Positions 8,166 through 16,737 of a DNA stretch of 45,589 bases are shown here, one piece after another. The position numbers and the translations under genes are program-made. The stretch comes from JAJDFU01 sp964641965. Lineage in GTDB: Bacteria > Bacteroidota > Bacteroidia > Chitinophagales > Saprospiraceae. The notes under the pieces were generated by a model. It did no database searches. It saw only the letters and a program-made list of their open reading frames with translations, and was not told the origin of the DNA. The DNA is taken from contig CAZXLD010000041.1 in assembly GCA_964641965.1 (NCBI GenBank), positions 1-45,589 of the forward strand, given 5' to 3'. How positions within the stretch are numbered: position 1 is the first letter of the stretch; each line of letters begins with the position of its first letter.

Positions 8166-8879
8166 ATGGCAACTAAGTACAAACGAATTCTGCTCAAGTT
8201 AAGCGGCGAGACCTTAATGGGGGATCAACGCTACGGAATCTCTCCAGGGAAACTCCGTTATTATGCTGATCAAATTAAACAACTTGTAGAGCGAGGGGTA
8301 GAGGTAGCTGTAGTAATCGGGGGCGGGAATATTTTTCGCGGCCTCCAGGCTGCTGAAGCTGGAATCGAACGGGTACAAGGCGATTATATGGGGATGATGG
8401 CCACTGTTATCAATGGAATGGCCTTGCAAAGTGCCCTTGAAAATATTGGCCTCTATACTCGCCTGGTATCGGCCATTGAAATGAAAGCCATTGCGGAACC
8501 CTACATTCGCCGTAGAGCAATTCGACACTTGGAAAAAGGCCGGGTTGTGATTTTTTCTGCCGGAACCGGAAGTCCTTATTTTACGACAGATTCAGCTGCA
8601 GCCTTACGAGCTAATGAAATTAATGCAGATGTGATCCTCAAAGGGACGCGCGTAGATGGAATTTACACTGCTGATCCAGAAAAAGACCCTAAGGCTACTA
8701 AATTCGACCGCCTATCTTTTACTAAAGTGATCAGCCTGGGCTTGAGCGTCATGGATATGACCGCATTCACCCTCTGCCAGGAAAATAATCTACCAATTAT
8801 CGTTTTTGATATTAACGGTCGTGAAAACTTGCTCCGGGCCGTTCAGGGCGAACCAATCGGTACACTTGTGGAAGGGTAG
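8166..8879 (+). CDS. pyrH: UMP kinase
   Basis: Phosphorylates UMP to UDP in the cytoplasm, committing pyrimidine nucleotides to RNA and DNA synthesis. The 237 residues show the amino-acid-kinase fold with LKLSGE near the N-terminus, VVIGGGNIFRG, the TGSPYFTTDSAAALRA region and GTRVDGIYTADP. They end with FDINGRENLLRAV. It follows rpsB-tsf, as in many bacteria, and faces the minus-strand comF gene. Confidence 0.96.
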   Translation: MATKYKRILLKLSGETLMGDQRYGISPGKLRYYADQIKQLVERGVEVAVVIGGGNIFRGLQAAEAGIERVQGDYMGMMATVINGMALQSALENIGLYTRLVSAIEMKAIAEPYIRRRAIRHLEKGRVVIFSAGTGSPYFTTDSAAALRANEINADVILKGTRVDGIYTADPEKDPKATKFDRLSFTKVISLGLSVMDMTAFTLCQENNLPIIVFDINGRENLLRAVQGEPIGTLVEG

Positions 8880-8883
8880 GGAA

Positions 8884-8955
8884 GGAGTAGAAGGTAGAAT
8901 GATTTTGATAAATCATCTCTTGGGTGGTGCCACAGGTTCTAACTTCTACGGCTCC
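8884..8955. other. Imperfect hairpin between convergent pyrH and comF
   Basis: 8884-8899 is imperfectly complementary to 8937-8955 (a bulge of about 3 nt and one mismatch), with a smaller internal inverted repeat (atgattt...aaatcat) around 8899-8914. It fills the 80-bp gap between two convergent stop codons and could serve as a bidirectional terminator. Neither side has a clear T run. Confidence 0.4.
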
Positions 8956-8959
8956 ATTA

Positions 8960-9652
8960 TTATTCCTGGGCAATAGCCAGTGTAGCCATACTCAACTTGG
9001 TTCCTTCCAATTCCAGAATTTTCAAGCCGCAAGCCTCTAAAGTAGCCCCGGTAGTCAGCACATCGTCTACCAGGAGTACATGCTTGCCAAGTAAGGCTTC
9101 AGGGGTACCAACCTGAAAAGCATCTTCTACATTGTTGAGTCGTTCCAACCGGTTCATGCGGGTTTGTGTAGCAGTGTCCTTGATTCGTACTAGGCTTTTT
9201 TCCAGGCACGGTAGTTGCAAGCTTTCGCCAAGGCCTTTGCCCCACCAGGCACTTTGGTTAAAACCTCTTGTTTTATGTTTTTTGGCGTGCAATGGAACAG
9301 GTACAATACAATCAATAGAAGGAAGACAAGATTGGATTTGGAGATTTGCACCGTACAAATGGCCTAAGGATTGAGCTAGTTGCTTATGTCCTTTGTACTT
9401 GATTGCATGTAGCAAGTGCTGAGTGATACCACCTTTTCCAAAGTGCAACATAGCTACTCCGGCTTTGAGAGGGACTCTGCCCCAAAAACGCTCCGTAAAT
9501 GGATTTTCAGTATGTAGGTGGAAATTTGTGAATGGCAATTTGGCTTCGCATTGCAAACAGACGATCGGGCTGGTAGCCGGTAAATACTGACCACAACCAG
9601 GGCATAACTTCGGAAAGAGGATATGGAAGAAACCTTCTAACCAGGGGTTCAT
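8960..9652 (-). CDS. ComF-family phosphoribosyltransferase-like protein
   Basis: A ComF/GntX-type protein of 230 residues. The N-terminus has a zinc-ribbon-like CPGCG...CLQC arrangement. The C-terminal half is a type I phosphoribosyltransferase fold with the PRPP-binding loop VLLVDDVLTTGATL. Family members are implicated in DNA uptake and transformation, but many genomes carry comF without a proven role. The frame stays open to 9718, adding 22 residues. I prefer the ATG at 9652 (MNPWLEGFF) because the zinc ribbon then sits at the usual distance from the start and the terminator at 9703-9731 lies outside the gene. Confidence 0.85.
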   Translation of the reverse strand: MNPWLEGFFHILFPKLCPGCGQYLPATSPIVCLQCEAKLPFTNFHLHTENPFTERFWGRVPLKAGVAMLHFGKGGITQHLLHAIKYKGHKQLAQSLGHLYGANLQIQSCLPSIDCIVPVPLHAKKHKTRGFNQSAWWGKGLGESLQLPCLEKSLVRIKDTATQTRMNRLERLNNVEDAFQVGTPEALLGKHVLLVDDVLTTGATLEACGLKILELEGTKLSMATLAIAQE

Positions 9653-9702
9653 GTTGGCAAACTTCTTCTCAAGGAAAGAAAAAGAAGCGATTAAAACAAA
9701 AA

Positions 9703-9731
9703 CGTCTGCCTCGCTCAAGGCAAGACAGACG
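9703..9731 (-). terminator. Probable terminator of htrA-type gene
   Basis: An outer stem (9703-9708 with 9726-9731) and an inner GC pair (9709-9710 with 9719-9720) form a bulged hairpin. On the minus strand it is followed by TTTTTGTTTT. It lies about 155 bp downstream of the protease stop and just upstream of comF. Confidence 0.6.
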
Positions 9732-9886
9732 CATCAAAACAAAACGAAAAACCAACTTTAAACAAGTCTCTTTATCTCAGAAACCTTTTAGCAGTTCATT
9801 TAGTTTCTTATACGTGTTAATAATTTCTTAAAGTAAAAACGGGCAATCTACCTCGCGAAAACTAGAAGTGTCAGCCTTAAGCTTTT

Positions 9887-11020
9887 TTAATCTGATTTCA
9901 ACAGCACGATTACCCGCTTGATCGAACCGCTCCTGCTGATTTCCAGTTCGATTTCTTCCCCTGGTCTGGCACGACCTACTTTCTCTTGCAGTTCAGGTAC
10001 TCCTTTTACAGGGCTTCCATTTATGCCAACGATGATATCCTTTTTCTGCAGGCCGGAGAATTCGGCTGAACCACCTTCCTGAATGCGTTCAACAACAACA
10101 CCTTGAGTAAGACTAACTCCAAGTTCAGAAGCGTACTCTGCATCCAGATTAGAAATTTCAATACCTAAGTAACCACGTTGGAAACTCCCGTATCGAATAA
10201 TATCGTCGGCAATTCGGGTAACGAGATTAACCGGTATGGCAAATGAATACCCGGCATATAATCCAGTTCGGGTAGCAATTGCTGTGTTGATCCCCAATAA
10301 ATTACCTTTGGCGTCAACAAGTGCCCCCCCACTATTGCCTGGGTTTACTGCGGCATCGGTTTGGATGAACGATTCGATCGCTTTTCCGCCACCCAATAAG
10401 TTTATACTTCTTCCTTTGGCACTTATGATACCGGCAGTAACGGTAGAGGAGAGCTCAAGTGGATTTCCGATAGCTAAGACCCATTCTCCAATTTCAGCTT
10501 CATCTGAATCGGCCAACGTTAAGGTCGGTAAACCGCGCCCTTCAATCTTAAGGACAGCCAGATCGCTCTTCTCATCTGTTCCGATTACCTCAGCCACATA
10601 TTTCTTGTTGTCGTACAACGTGACCTCAACCCTTTTGGCGTCAGCAACTACGTGATTGTTGGTAATAATGTAACCATCGGCGCTGTAAATAACACCCGAT
10701 CCACTTCCTCGAGCAGGGCTGTCATTCCCATAAGGGGATTCCTCCCCGAAAAAAAAGCGAAAAGGGTTGGATTCGTTATCTGCTCTTTCCATTCCAATTG
10801 AAGAAATATGTACTACAGCCGGAGTTGCCATTCGAGCTGCTTCCCGGAAATCCTGGATGGCTACTGGCAAGGATTCCTCAAAATGAACCATGCGACTGGA
10901 GTATGTGGGTGCAGTTTCCTGTTTGGCAATTACTGTTGGAGGTATAGCATAGAAGACTACGGCTAGTGTAAGTAAACTGCCCAACGAAGCTGCCAAAAAG
11001 AGCAAAAGAAATTGTTTCAT
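9887..11020 (-). CDS. HtrA/Deg-family serine protease, single PDZ domain
   Basis: Envelope quality-control protease of 377 residues. An uncleaved N-terminal hydrophobic segment (about 3-26) would anchor it facing the periplasm. The trypsin-like domain carries the triad H123 (TNNHVV), D153 (KSDLAVLK) and S230 (NPGNSGGAL). One PDZ domain follows (about 283-375), as in DegS-type proteins rather than two-PDZ DegP. A second paralogue with a longer C-terminus lies at 42209-43681. The gap upstream (11021-11238) shows no clear regulatory motif. A DegS-like signalling role towards the nearby ECF sigma factor at 12049 is possible but unproven. Confidence 0.92.
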   Translation of the reverse strand: MKQFLLLFLAASLGSLLTLAVVFYAIPPTVIAKQETAPTYSSRMVHFEESLPVAIQDFREAARMATPAVVHISSIGMERADNESNPFRFFFGEESPYGNDSPARGSGSGVIYSADGYIITNNHVVADAKRVEVTLYDNKKYVAEVIGTDEKSDLAVLKIEGRGLPTLTLADSDEAEIGEWVLAIGNPLELSSTVTAGIISAKGRSINLLGGGKAIESFIQTDAAVNPGNSGGALVDAKGNLLGINTAIATRTGLYAGYSFAIPVNLVTRIADDIIRYGSFQRGYLGIEISNLDAEYASELGVSLTQGVVVERIQEGGSAEFSGLQKKDIIVGINGSPVKGVPELQEKVGRARPGEEIELEISRSGSIKRVIVLLKSD

Positions 11021-11238
11021 GCGTTTGCGGGTTTTTCTTTCCTTGGATATATGATTGAGATTTATACTTTTAAAGAAAGTACCTTTATTTTTCAGATTAG
11101 AGGGGATTTAGCCAAAATACCTATAGAACCTAAACGTTTACAATCCCTAACCCTGGGTATTTAGCACTTGTTAACCACTCAATTTCGTTTAACAGCAAAT
11201 TAACAGCATTCGACTGCGATTGGCAAGTCCTGTGGCTC

Positions 11239-11865
11239 ATGAAATGGAAGACCAACATTACAGCAGTGAAACGAGAGCAACCGGTTGAACCGGAATTGGG
11301 ACCCGAGGTAGAAGGCATTCTGGCGCCGGAAAACGAATTGGAACGACAAATGCTGGCTTTGCCGGAGTTTAGGAAAGGGCTTGCGTGGGGCACTCCCCGA
11401 TTTGGTCACCCGGAAGGGGAGATTTGGAAACATGTGCGAGAGGTGCTTGACAATATCGATCGTTTACATCTTTCATCGATCGACCGGAGCAGGTTGCGAC
11501 AGGTCGCTTTTGTACATGATACCTTCAAATACCTGGAAGATAAATCTGTTCCCAGAGACTGGACAAAGCATCATGCTGTTTTTGCACGTCGATTTATTGA
11601 AAAACTCACCGATGATCCGGCTGTCCTGATCATTACAGAAGTACATGATGAGGCCTTCTATTGTTGGCGGGCCAGGCATCTATTCAACCAGCCGGCTGCC
11701 GGCGAAGAGCGGCTCGGCCAATTATTGGAGAAAGTGGGGCCGTTCCGACAATTATTCTATTGCTTCTTTTGGTCTGATACCCGCACAGGAGATAAAAATC
11801 CAGCACCACTACATTGGTTTGAGGATTACGTAAAAGGCTTGAGATTACTTCCTCGGTCTCAGTGA
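11239..11865 (+). CDS. HD-domain protein, predicted metal-dependent phosphohydrolase
   Basis: A 208-residue protein of uncertain function. The residues of an HD fold can be picked out: H65 (WKHVREVLDNID), H93-D94 (FVHDTFK), H111-H112 and D180 (FFWSDTRTGDK). This H...HD...D order is that of HD-superfamily hydrolases acting on nucleotides or phosphoesters. The first 40 residues are polar and not part of the domain. There is no signal peptide, so it is probably cytoplasmic. It stands alone between the divergent htrA gene and the sigma factor. The substrate cannot be inferred. Confidence 0.65.
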   Translation: MKWKTNITAVKREQPVEPELGPEVEGILAPENELERQMLALPEFRKGLAWGTPRFGHPEGEIWKHVREVLDNIDRLHLSSIDRSRLRQVAFVHDTFKYLEDKSVPRDWTKHHAVFARRFIEKLTDDPAVLIITEVHDEAFYCWRARHLFNQPAAGEERLGQLLEKVGPFRQLFYCFFWSDTRTGDKNPAPLHWFEDYVKGLRLLPRSQ

Positions 11866-12048
11866 AGGCGTCCTTTGGCCAGTCACGAATTACTACCGAT
11901 TCCTTTTGAGATGTACTTCAATTTTCAATTTTATTCTTCAGGCTTCGGAATAAAATAAAAGTGCAATGGTCTAAAACTTTTTGATCATCGTCGTATGTTC
12001 TCTTTAGCCACGAATAATTTCCACTTCAAAATTTCTATTTTGTAGGCT

Positions 12049-12624
12049 ATGGATCAAGATGAACGTAAACACTATGATCGAGTTTTTGAGGAGGAGTTTC
12101 TTCCTCAGATAGATCCGTTGTATACGTTTGCCTACCATCTTACCTACAATGAAGAGGATGCAAACGACCTGGTACAAGAGACTTATCTGAAGGCATATCG
12201 GTTTATTGATCGATATCACGAGGGAACGAATGCCAAAGCATGGTTGTTTAAGATTTTGAAAAACGTGTTCATCAATAATTACCGGAAGAAGAGCACGCAG
12301 CCGACCAAGGTGGACTACGAAGAGATCGTCAGCTTTCACGAAGGAGACAATCCCAAATACAGTAGTTACCTGGATTTGAGGGAAGAAATGTTTCAAGACA
12401 TGATGGGAGACGAAGTTACAAATGCGGTAAATGCTTTGCCAGTTGATTTTCGGGTTGTAATTTTGCTCTGCGATATTGAGGGTTTCACCTATGAGGAGAT
12501 TTCCAAAATCGTTGACATTCCGATAGGAACTGTTCGATCCAGGCTTCATCGAGCTCGGAATATGTTAAAAGATAAACTGAAGGAATATGCCGAGTCCCTA
12601 GGCTTTAAAGATCGGCGGTCCTAA
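12049..12624 (+). CDS. ECF-type RNA polymerase sigma factor
   Basis: A 191-residue sigma-70 family group 4 factor. Region 2 is LYTFAYHLTYNEEDANDLVQ through KAWLFKILKNVFINNYRKK, covering core binding and -10 recognition. Region 4 contains the helix-turn-helix EEISKIVDIPIGTVRSRLHRAR, preceded by LPVDFRVVILLCDIEGFTY. Such factors direct stress or envelope-response regulons and are usually held by an anti-sigma factor. A candidate small anti-sigma-like gene follows at 12798. The intervening 173 bp shows no clear feature. Confidence 0.92.
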   Translation: MDQDERKHYDRVFEEEFLPQIDPLYTFAYHLTYNEEDANDLVQETYLKAYRFIDRYHEGTNAKAWLFKILKNVFINNYRKKSTQPTKVDYEEIVSFHEGDNPKYSSYLDLREEMFQDMMGDEVTNAVNALPVDFRVVILLCDIEGFTYEEISKIVDIPIGTVRSRLHRARNMLKDKLKEYAESLGFKDRRS

Positions 12625-12797
12625 CGTATTTGTTCCTGTTATGCATAATTTTCAAGTCCGTATCGGTCAAGGTCGGATTTTCCCCTATCTCCAAATGAAA
12701 AACATTGCTTACCCAGGTGAGCGCTAAAAATGGATTCTTAACCGGTGCCTCCTCAAAGCGGACCGTGCACCTATTATCTAAAGAAAAAATACAGATC

Positions 12798-13046
12798 ATG
12801 AGATTACAGCTCAACAATCAAGACCTGATAAAAAAGGTCACGATGTATTTAGACAATGAACTGAGTGAAATTGACGAGCGAGATCTGTTACATGAGATCA
12901 AATCCAATCCAGACTACCTCAAACTGCTCTCCCAAGAAAAGTCCTTTCGGGAATTCATCAAGAGCAAAATCCACCGCCGCAAGCCTTCTCCCGCTCTTAT
13001 CCAATCCATCAAAGAAAAAATTAAAGTTGATCCGGCCAGGCCTTAA
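12798..13046 (+). CDS. Small cysteine-free anti-sigma-like protein
   Basis: An 82-residue soluble basic protein downstream of the ECF sigma factor. Its layout (MYLDNELSEIDERDLLHEIK, then a short linker and SFREFIKSKI) resembles zinc-binding anti-sigma (ZAS/zf-HC2) domains. Those have a YLDGEL-like start and an HxxxCxxC motif, but here the expected cysteines are replaced (EIKSNPDYLKLL). It could therefore be a redox-insensitive anti-sigma factor, which is inference from similarity in shape and gene position. The frame is open upstream to 12705, but the ATG at 12798 leaves a compact domain. No transmembrane segment is visible. Confidence 0.6.
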   Translation: MRLQLNNQDLIKKVTMYLDNELSEIDERDLLHEIKSNPDYLKLLSQEKSFREFIKSKIHRRKPSPALIQSIKEKIKVDPARP

Positions 13047-13128
13047 GGTCTGTTGTTCGGGTTGTAGCTCTTGCTTACCCGCGAGTTGTTTGTTGCGAGT
13101 AAAACGGGAAAGCCTTGTCCTTAAACAA

Positions 13129-13674
13129 ATGGTTTTAGGATTGGGCTATCTGCTATTCTTTGGTGGTTTGGCTTGGCCTGCGGTTGCCCAACAAAATTTG
13201 CAGGAGTTAATCCTAGCTCGACAACTTGATAGTTTGCAAGCCGAGCTTTCTGTTCCACTCGAGCATTACCGGACCGTAAATCGATCGAACAATTCCTTTT
13301 TAGCATGTCCTTATGCCTTGTATTCACGCAAGGATAAACTCGAAATCCGGTTTTATTTGGAACCGGACCGGAGAAACCTCCAGGAAGTACCACCCCAGGT
13401 CAAGATCGGTCGCATGGCAGCCCACCTCTCCAGCAATGACGAAAACAGCGAGATCCGGGTATATGGGTTGAGTGAATCCCTATTGGATACATACGGAGCG
13501 GATTGGGGAAAGGTCCTTTACTTTGTGCCCAAACGTTCGTTCAGCATCCGCAAATACTGTGAGTTAATTGTTTTGTATCGGGAAAATCGGGGAACAGCCT
13601 ACACCGTCCTCCTGTACGATAAGGAGAATCCTGAAGTGAGACGCCGTGAACAAATGATCCGATTTAAAGAATAA
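13129..13674 (+). CDS. Secreted protein of unknown function
   Basis: A 181-residue protein beginning with a signal peptide (MVLGLGYLLFFGGLAWPAVAQ, probable cleavage after PAVA). It is not recognised as a member of a known family. The mature part has a regular beta-type pattern (KLEIRFYLEPDR, EIRVYGLSESL, CELIVLYRENRGTAYTVLLY) and two widely spaced cysteines. An open frame extends upstream to 12865 but overlaps the anti-sigma-like gene in another frame, so the ATG at 13129 is chosen. It lies 82 bp downstream of the anti-sigma-like gene and may belong to the same transcript. Confidence 0.65.
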   Translation: MVLGLGYLLFFGGLAWPAVAQQNLQELILARQLDSLQAELSVPLEHYRTVNRSNNSFLACPYALYSRKDKLEIRFYLEPDRRNLQEVPPQVKIGRMAAHLSSNDENSEIRVYGLSESLLDTYGADWGKVLYFVPKRSFSIRKYCELIVLYRENRGTAYTVLLYDKENPEVRRREQMIRFKE

Positions 13675-13724
13675 TTGCATTTGTATTTTAGTGCCGAATT
13701 CAATCAAGTCAAGATCAGACAGCT

Positions 13725-15152
13725 TTGGAAGCTATTAGCGTTTTCGACATGCTCAAAGTAGGTATTGGGCCATCCAGTTCGCATACCTTAGGTCCGTGGC
13801 GGGCTGCCGAGCGATTTGTTCAGGAATTGAAATCCAAGCAGGTATTGGAGCAAGTCGAAGGTCTGACGGTTGCTCTATACGGCTCATTGGCGCTCACTGG
13901 TAAAGGGCATGGTACAGATATTGCCATTATCCTGGGCTTGGGTGGCAATGATCCGGCACATATGCCCGTAGATCAGGTCCAGACCATACCCTTTAATGTG
14001 GCTTTGCGAAAGCGATTGCGATTAGGAGGCGGCAAGGAAATCAAATTCGACCCGGACGTTGATCTTCAGTTTCATTTTTCGGAGGCACTGCCCTTTCATG
14101 CCAACGGACTTCGCTTTTATGCTCTTTCCGGCTCTGGCAATTTGCTGGATGAGGCAACCTATTATTCCATAGGTGGAGGTTTTGTTGTTCGAGAAGGAGA
14201 AGAGCCTCTTACTACCAATGGAATTACTATTCCATTTTTGTGTTCCCAGGGAAGAGATGTGTTGCGCTACTGTGTAGAGCATAATTTATCCATAGCTCAG
14301 CTGGTTCGTCAAAATGAGCGTAGCTGGAGAACCGATGCCGAAATAGACCAAGGTTTACTAGAGATTTGGCGGGTCATGAAAGAATCGATCTACCGGGGCT
14401 GCCACACCCAGGGGGTATTACCAGGAGGACTTCATGTGAATCGGCGAGCCCCGATTATAGCTCAAAAAATTCTTTGCGATCTAGAATCTACCCATGCAGA
14501 TCAATGGGTTAGCCAGGTCAAGAATTGCCCGGTTAATTTTTCCCAAACGTTGAAGTTGGTTGGAAGCTTTGCTATGGCGGTAAATGAGGAGAATGCCAAC
14601 TTTGGTCGTATTGTAACGGCACCTACTAATGGCGCAGCCGGCGTGATCCCGGCTGTTTTGATGTACTATTATTGTTTTTCAGGCTTAGAAGTAGGACCAA
14701 AAGAGATCATCGACTTTCTGCTAGTGGCTGGAGAGCTAGGTAGTTTATTCAAAAAGGGGTCTACCATATCTGCTGCCATGGGCGGATGTCAGGCAGAGAT
14801 CGGCGTTTCTTCTGCTATGGCTGCGGCTGCCCTTACAGAAGGATTGGGTGGGAGTCCCGACCAAGCTTTAATGGCAGCTGAAATCGCCATGGAGCATCAC
14901 TTGGGACTTACCTGCGATCCTGTCGGTGGATTAGTACAGGTTCCGTGTATCGAGCGGAACAGCATGGGGGCTGTAAAAGCACTAACTGCAGCAAACATTG
15001 CATTAGATAGCGACCCGAGCAAAGCACGGGTCACCCTAGACGATGTGGTGAAAACCATGTGGCAAACCTCACAGGATATGAACACCAAATACAAAGAAAC
15101 TTCGCTAGGTGGGCTGGCTGCCAATATTTCGATTGGGATTGCGGAGTGTTAA
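13725..15152 (+). CDS. sdaA: L-serine dehydratase, single-chain Fe-S type
   Basis: Deaminates L-serine to pyruvate and ammonia using a 4Fe-4S cluster. The N-terminal beta domain starts SVFDMLKVGIGPSSSHTLGP. The catalytic alpha domain has cysteines in AMGGCQAEIG, LTCDPVGG and QVPCIERNSMGAVKA, the expected cluster ligands. At 475 residues it is the fused form. The first ATG in frame lies within the conserved start region, so a TTG at 13725 (MEAISVFDML) is the likely initiation codon. It is followed by a 510-bp non-coding gap. Confidence 0.94.
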   Translation: MEAISVFDMLKVGIGPSSSHTLGPWRAAERFVQELKSKQVLEQVEGLTVALYGSLALTGKGHGTDIAIILGLGGNDPAHMPVDQVQTIPFNVALRKRLRLGGGKEIKFDPDVDLQFHFSEALPFHANGLRFYALSGSGNLLDEATYYSIGGGFVVREGEEPLTTNGITIPFLCSQGRDVLRYCVEHNLSIAQLVRQNERSWRTDAEIDQGLLEIWRVMKESIYRGCHTQGVLPGGLHVNRRAPIIAQKILCDLESTHADQWVSQVKNCPVNFSQTLKLVGSFAMAVNEENANFGRIVTAPTNGAAGVIPAVLMYYYCFSGLEVGPKEIIDFLLVAGELGSLFKKGSTISAAMGGCQAEIGVSSAMAAAALTEGLGGSPDQALMAAEIAMEHHLGLTCDPVGGLVQVPCIERNSMGAVKALTAANIALDSDPSKARVTLDDVVKTMWQTSQDMNTKYKETSLGGLAANISIGIAEC

Positions 15153-15308
15153 ATGATTTCAAGCTGCTCGAGCCCGCTAGCTGCGAGGCCAGGAGATCAC
15201 GGACTGATCCCCAAAATAGACGTCAATATATTTATCGGTTTTAGTTAGGTTACAAGGACAATGAGTCTACCCGATTTTCGGGTGACCCCATCGTCCATCT
15301 GGATATTT

Positions 15309-15470
15309 ATACCGTTTTAAAATGAAAATGACGTATATAAACGGCTTCTTTTTCCCCTACTCAGCGTTAAAAAGCCTCGCCGTAGCTCAGGCTATGCCTA
15401 CGTTTTTTGCCTTGATTAGCAGAAAAATAAGCTCGTTTCTATTTGCGACCTTCTCAATTTAAAACGGTAT
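15309..15470. repeat. MITE-like imperfect palindromic element, copy 1
   Basis: A 162-bp element lies in the 510-bp gap between sdaA and the DJ-1-like gene. The first 13 bp (15309-15321) and last 13 bp (15458-15470) are perfect inverted repeats. The arms stay complementary further inward (about 24 of the first 30 positions), making the whole element a long hairpin. It can be read as CCG...CGG flanked by TA on both sides, as expected of elements that target TA. No open reading frame is inside. Positions 15311-15370 match 45501-45560 at 49 of 60 bases without gaps, so this is a dispersed repeat. The rest of the gap 15153-15662 shows no gene. Confidence 0.75.
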
Positions 15471-15630
15471 TAATTGTTCAGAGGAAAACGTTTGTGGGCA
15501 GTTGGTCGATCGCATCCATTCGATATCGATGAAGTCCGTATCTAATGGATAGGTGATGTTCCATTGGTGTTGCATCAGAACCTTGTGCAAATCCATAAAA
15601 GTTATACTACTGATACGAATCAATCTTCCT

Positions 15631-15661
15631 CTTTTGAATGTCTAGAATTGTGATTCAAAAG
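15631..15661 (-). terminator. Hairpin immediately after the DJ-1-like gene
   Basis: A perfect 9-bp inverted repeat (15631-15639 with 15653-15661) has a 13-nt loop, directly after the stop codon of the minus-strand gene. There is no T run, so termination is only a possibility. Confidence 0.35.
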
Positions 15662-15662
15662 G

Positions 15663-16436
15663 CTATTTCACCACCAGATGTGGTACATTTTTCAATTTCC
15701 AATCGATCACTAACCCCTTGGCTATATCTTGCGCTATCGCTTCTCCGTATAATTTTTCGCACAGATAAAGGGCCGCTTCAAATGATTTTGCGCCGCCTGC
15801 AGAGGTAATGAAAGGGCCGTCGTGCACAAATAATACATTATCGAGAACCTCTGTATTGGGAAACATATTTTGCATTTGTTGGATGTCTGCTGGGAAGGTG
15901 GTGGCTTGTCGATTAACCAGCAAACCCGCTTTGGCCAACACAAAAGCTCCATCACAATGCGAGGTCAGGTAGCGTGCTTCCTGTGCCACGTCCCGGACAA
16001 AACGAATCATTTCCTCATCTTCCATATCCGAATCCAGATGATGCTCCGCGCTTGGGATGACCAGGATGTCAATATTAGGTCGATTCGGATCCCGATAACT
16101 GTAGTCCGGAGACAACTTAATGCCCTCAAACGTATATACGGGTTCCAGTGTTTTGGCAATGGAGAATACATTCATGGGCTGGATTCCCGCTCTGAATTTA
16201 GTGTGATGAAAAATATCCCAGGGCGCAATAAGCTCTGTATTGTATACCCCGTCCATAATCAGAAAGCCCACATTATAAGCATTGGATTGTAGCTGATTCT
16301 GGTAAGGGGATACCACTTCACTGAGCAAGGTATTAGGTTTTGGAGGATTGCAATTGGCCATGAGGCAAAGGCCGAAAAAGAGCGATAAATAAGGAGAAGG
16401 CGAGTAAGGGTTGAAATAGGAATTTTTTATAGGCAT
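15663..16436 (-). CDS. DJ-1/PfpI-like protein with secretion signal
   Basis: A 257-residue protein with a class I glutamine amidotransferase-like (DJ-1/PfpI) fold. It has NVGFLIMDGVYNTELIAPWD at the start of the domain and the nucleophile-elbow cysteine C161 in TSHCDGAFVLA. The related N-terminal domain of AraC-type regulators lacks a signal peptide. Here a hydrophobic segment (about 16-28) ends at C29 (LMANC), a possible though atypical lipobox, so the protein is predicted to be exported and perhaps lipid-anchored. The activity (glyoxalase, chaperone, hydratase) cannot be decided. The 301-bp gap upstream (16437-16737) shows no clear feature. Confidence 0.8.
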   Translation of the reverse strand: MPIKNSYFNPYSPSPYLSLFFGLCLMANCNPPKPNTLLSEVVSPYQNQLQSNAYNVGFLIMDGVYNTELIAPWDIFHHTKFRAGIQPMNVFSIAKTLEPVYTFEGIKLSPDYSYRDPNRPNIDILVIPSAEHHLDSDMEDEEMIRFVRDVAQEARYLTSHCDGAFVLAKAGLLVNRQATTFPADIQQMQNMFPNTEVLDNVLFVHDGPFITSAGGAKSFEAALYLCEKLYGEAIAQDIAKGLVIDWKLKNVPHLVVK

Positions 16437-16737
16437 ACTGTTGGTGTTTGTTTATAAATGACCGTATACAAATTCCATAAGTACGTTCTTGAGCAAGTCA
16501 CACATACGCTCCAATCAAACAAGACATTGGAAAGCTGAATAAATAATTATTGATATCATGATTTGATAACTCTTCTAATTTCCACGGTCCATTCTGTCGT
16601 GTTCGTATCAGCTTATTGACACGGTTCGTAGTTTCCACCAATAATATACCAGCCTTTACAGGAAGATGTCAAAAATCTATTTTCAGCATGTATGCCTTCC
16701 CTGAATTGGTATTTCCCGGATCAGTTGGAGTCTTTTT

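Noticed and set aside
8886..8897. 12-base string agtagaaggtag shared with 21389-21400
   Set aside because: A 12-base match is expected by chance many times in 45 kb; no extended similarity around it.
12605..12817. Minus-strand 70-codon frame opposite the gap between sigma factor and anti-sigma-like gene
   Set aside because: It overlaps the ends of both plus-strand genes and has no independent support.
15269..15283. 6-bp hairpin (acccga ttt tcgggt) after sdaA
   Set aside because: No T run and about 115 bp beyond the stop codon; not convincing as a terminator.
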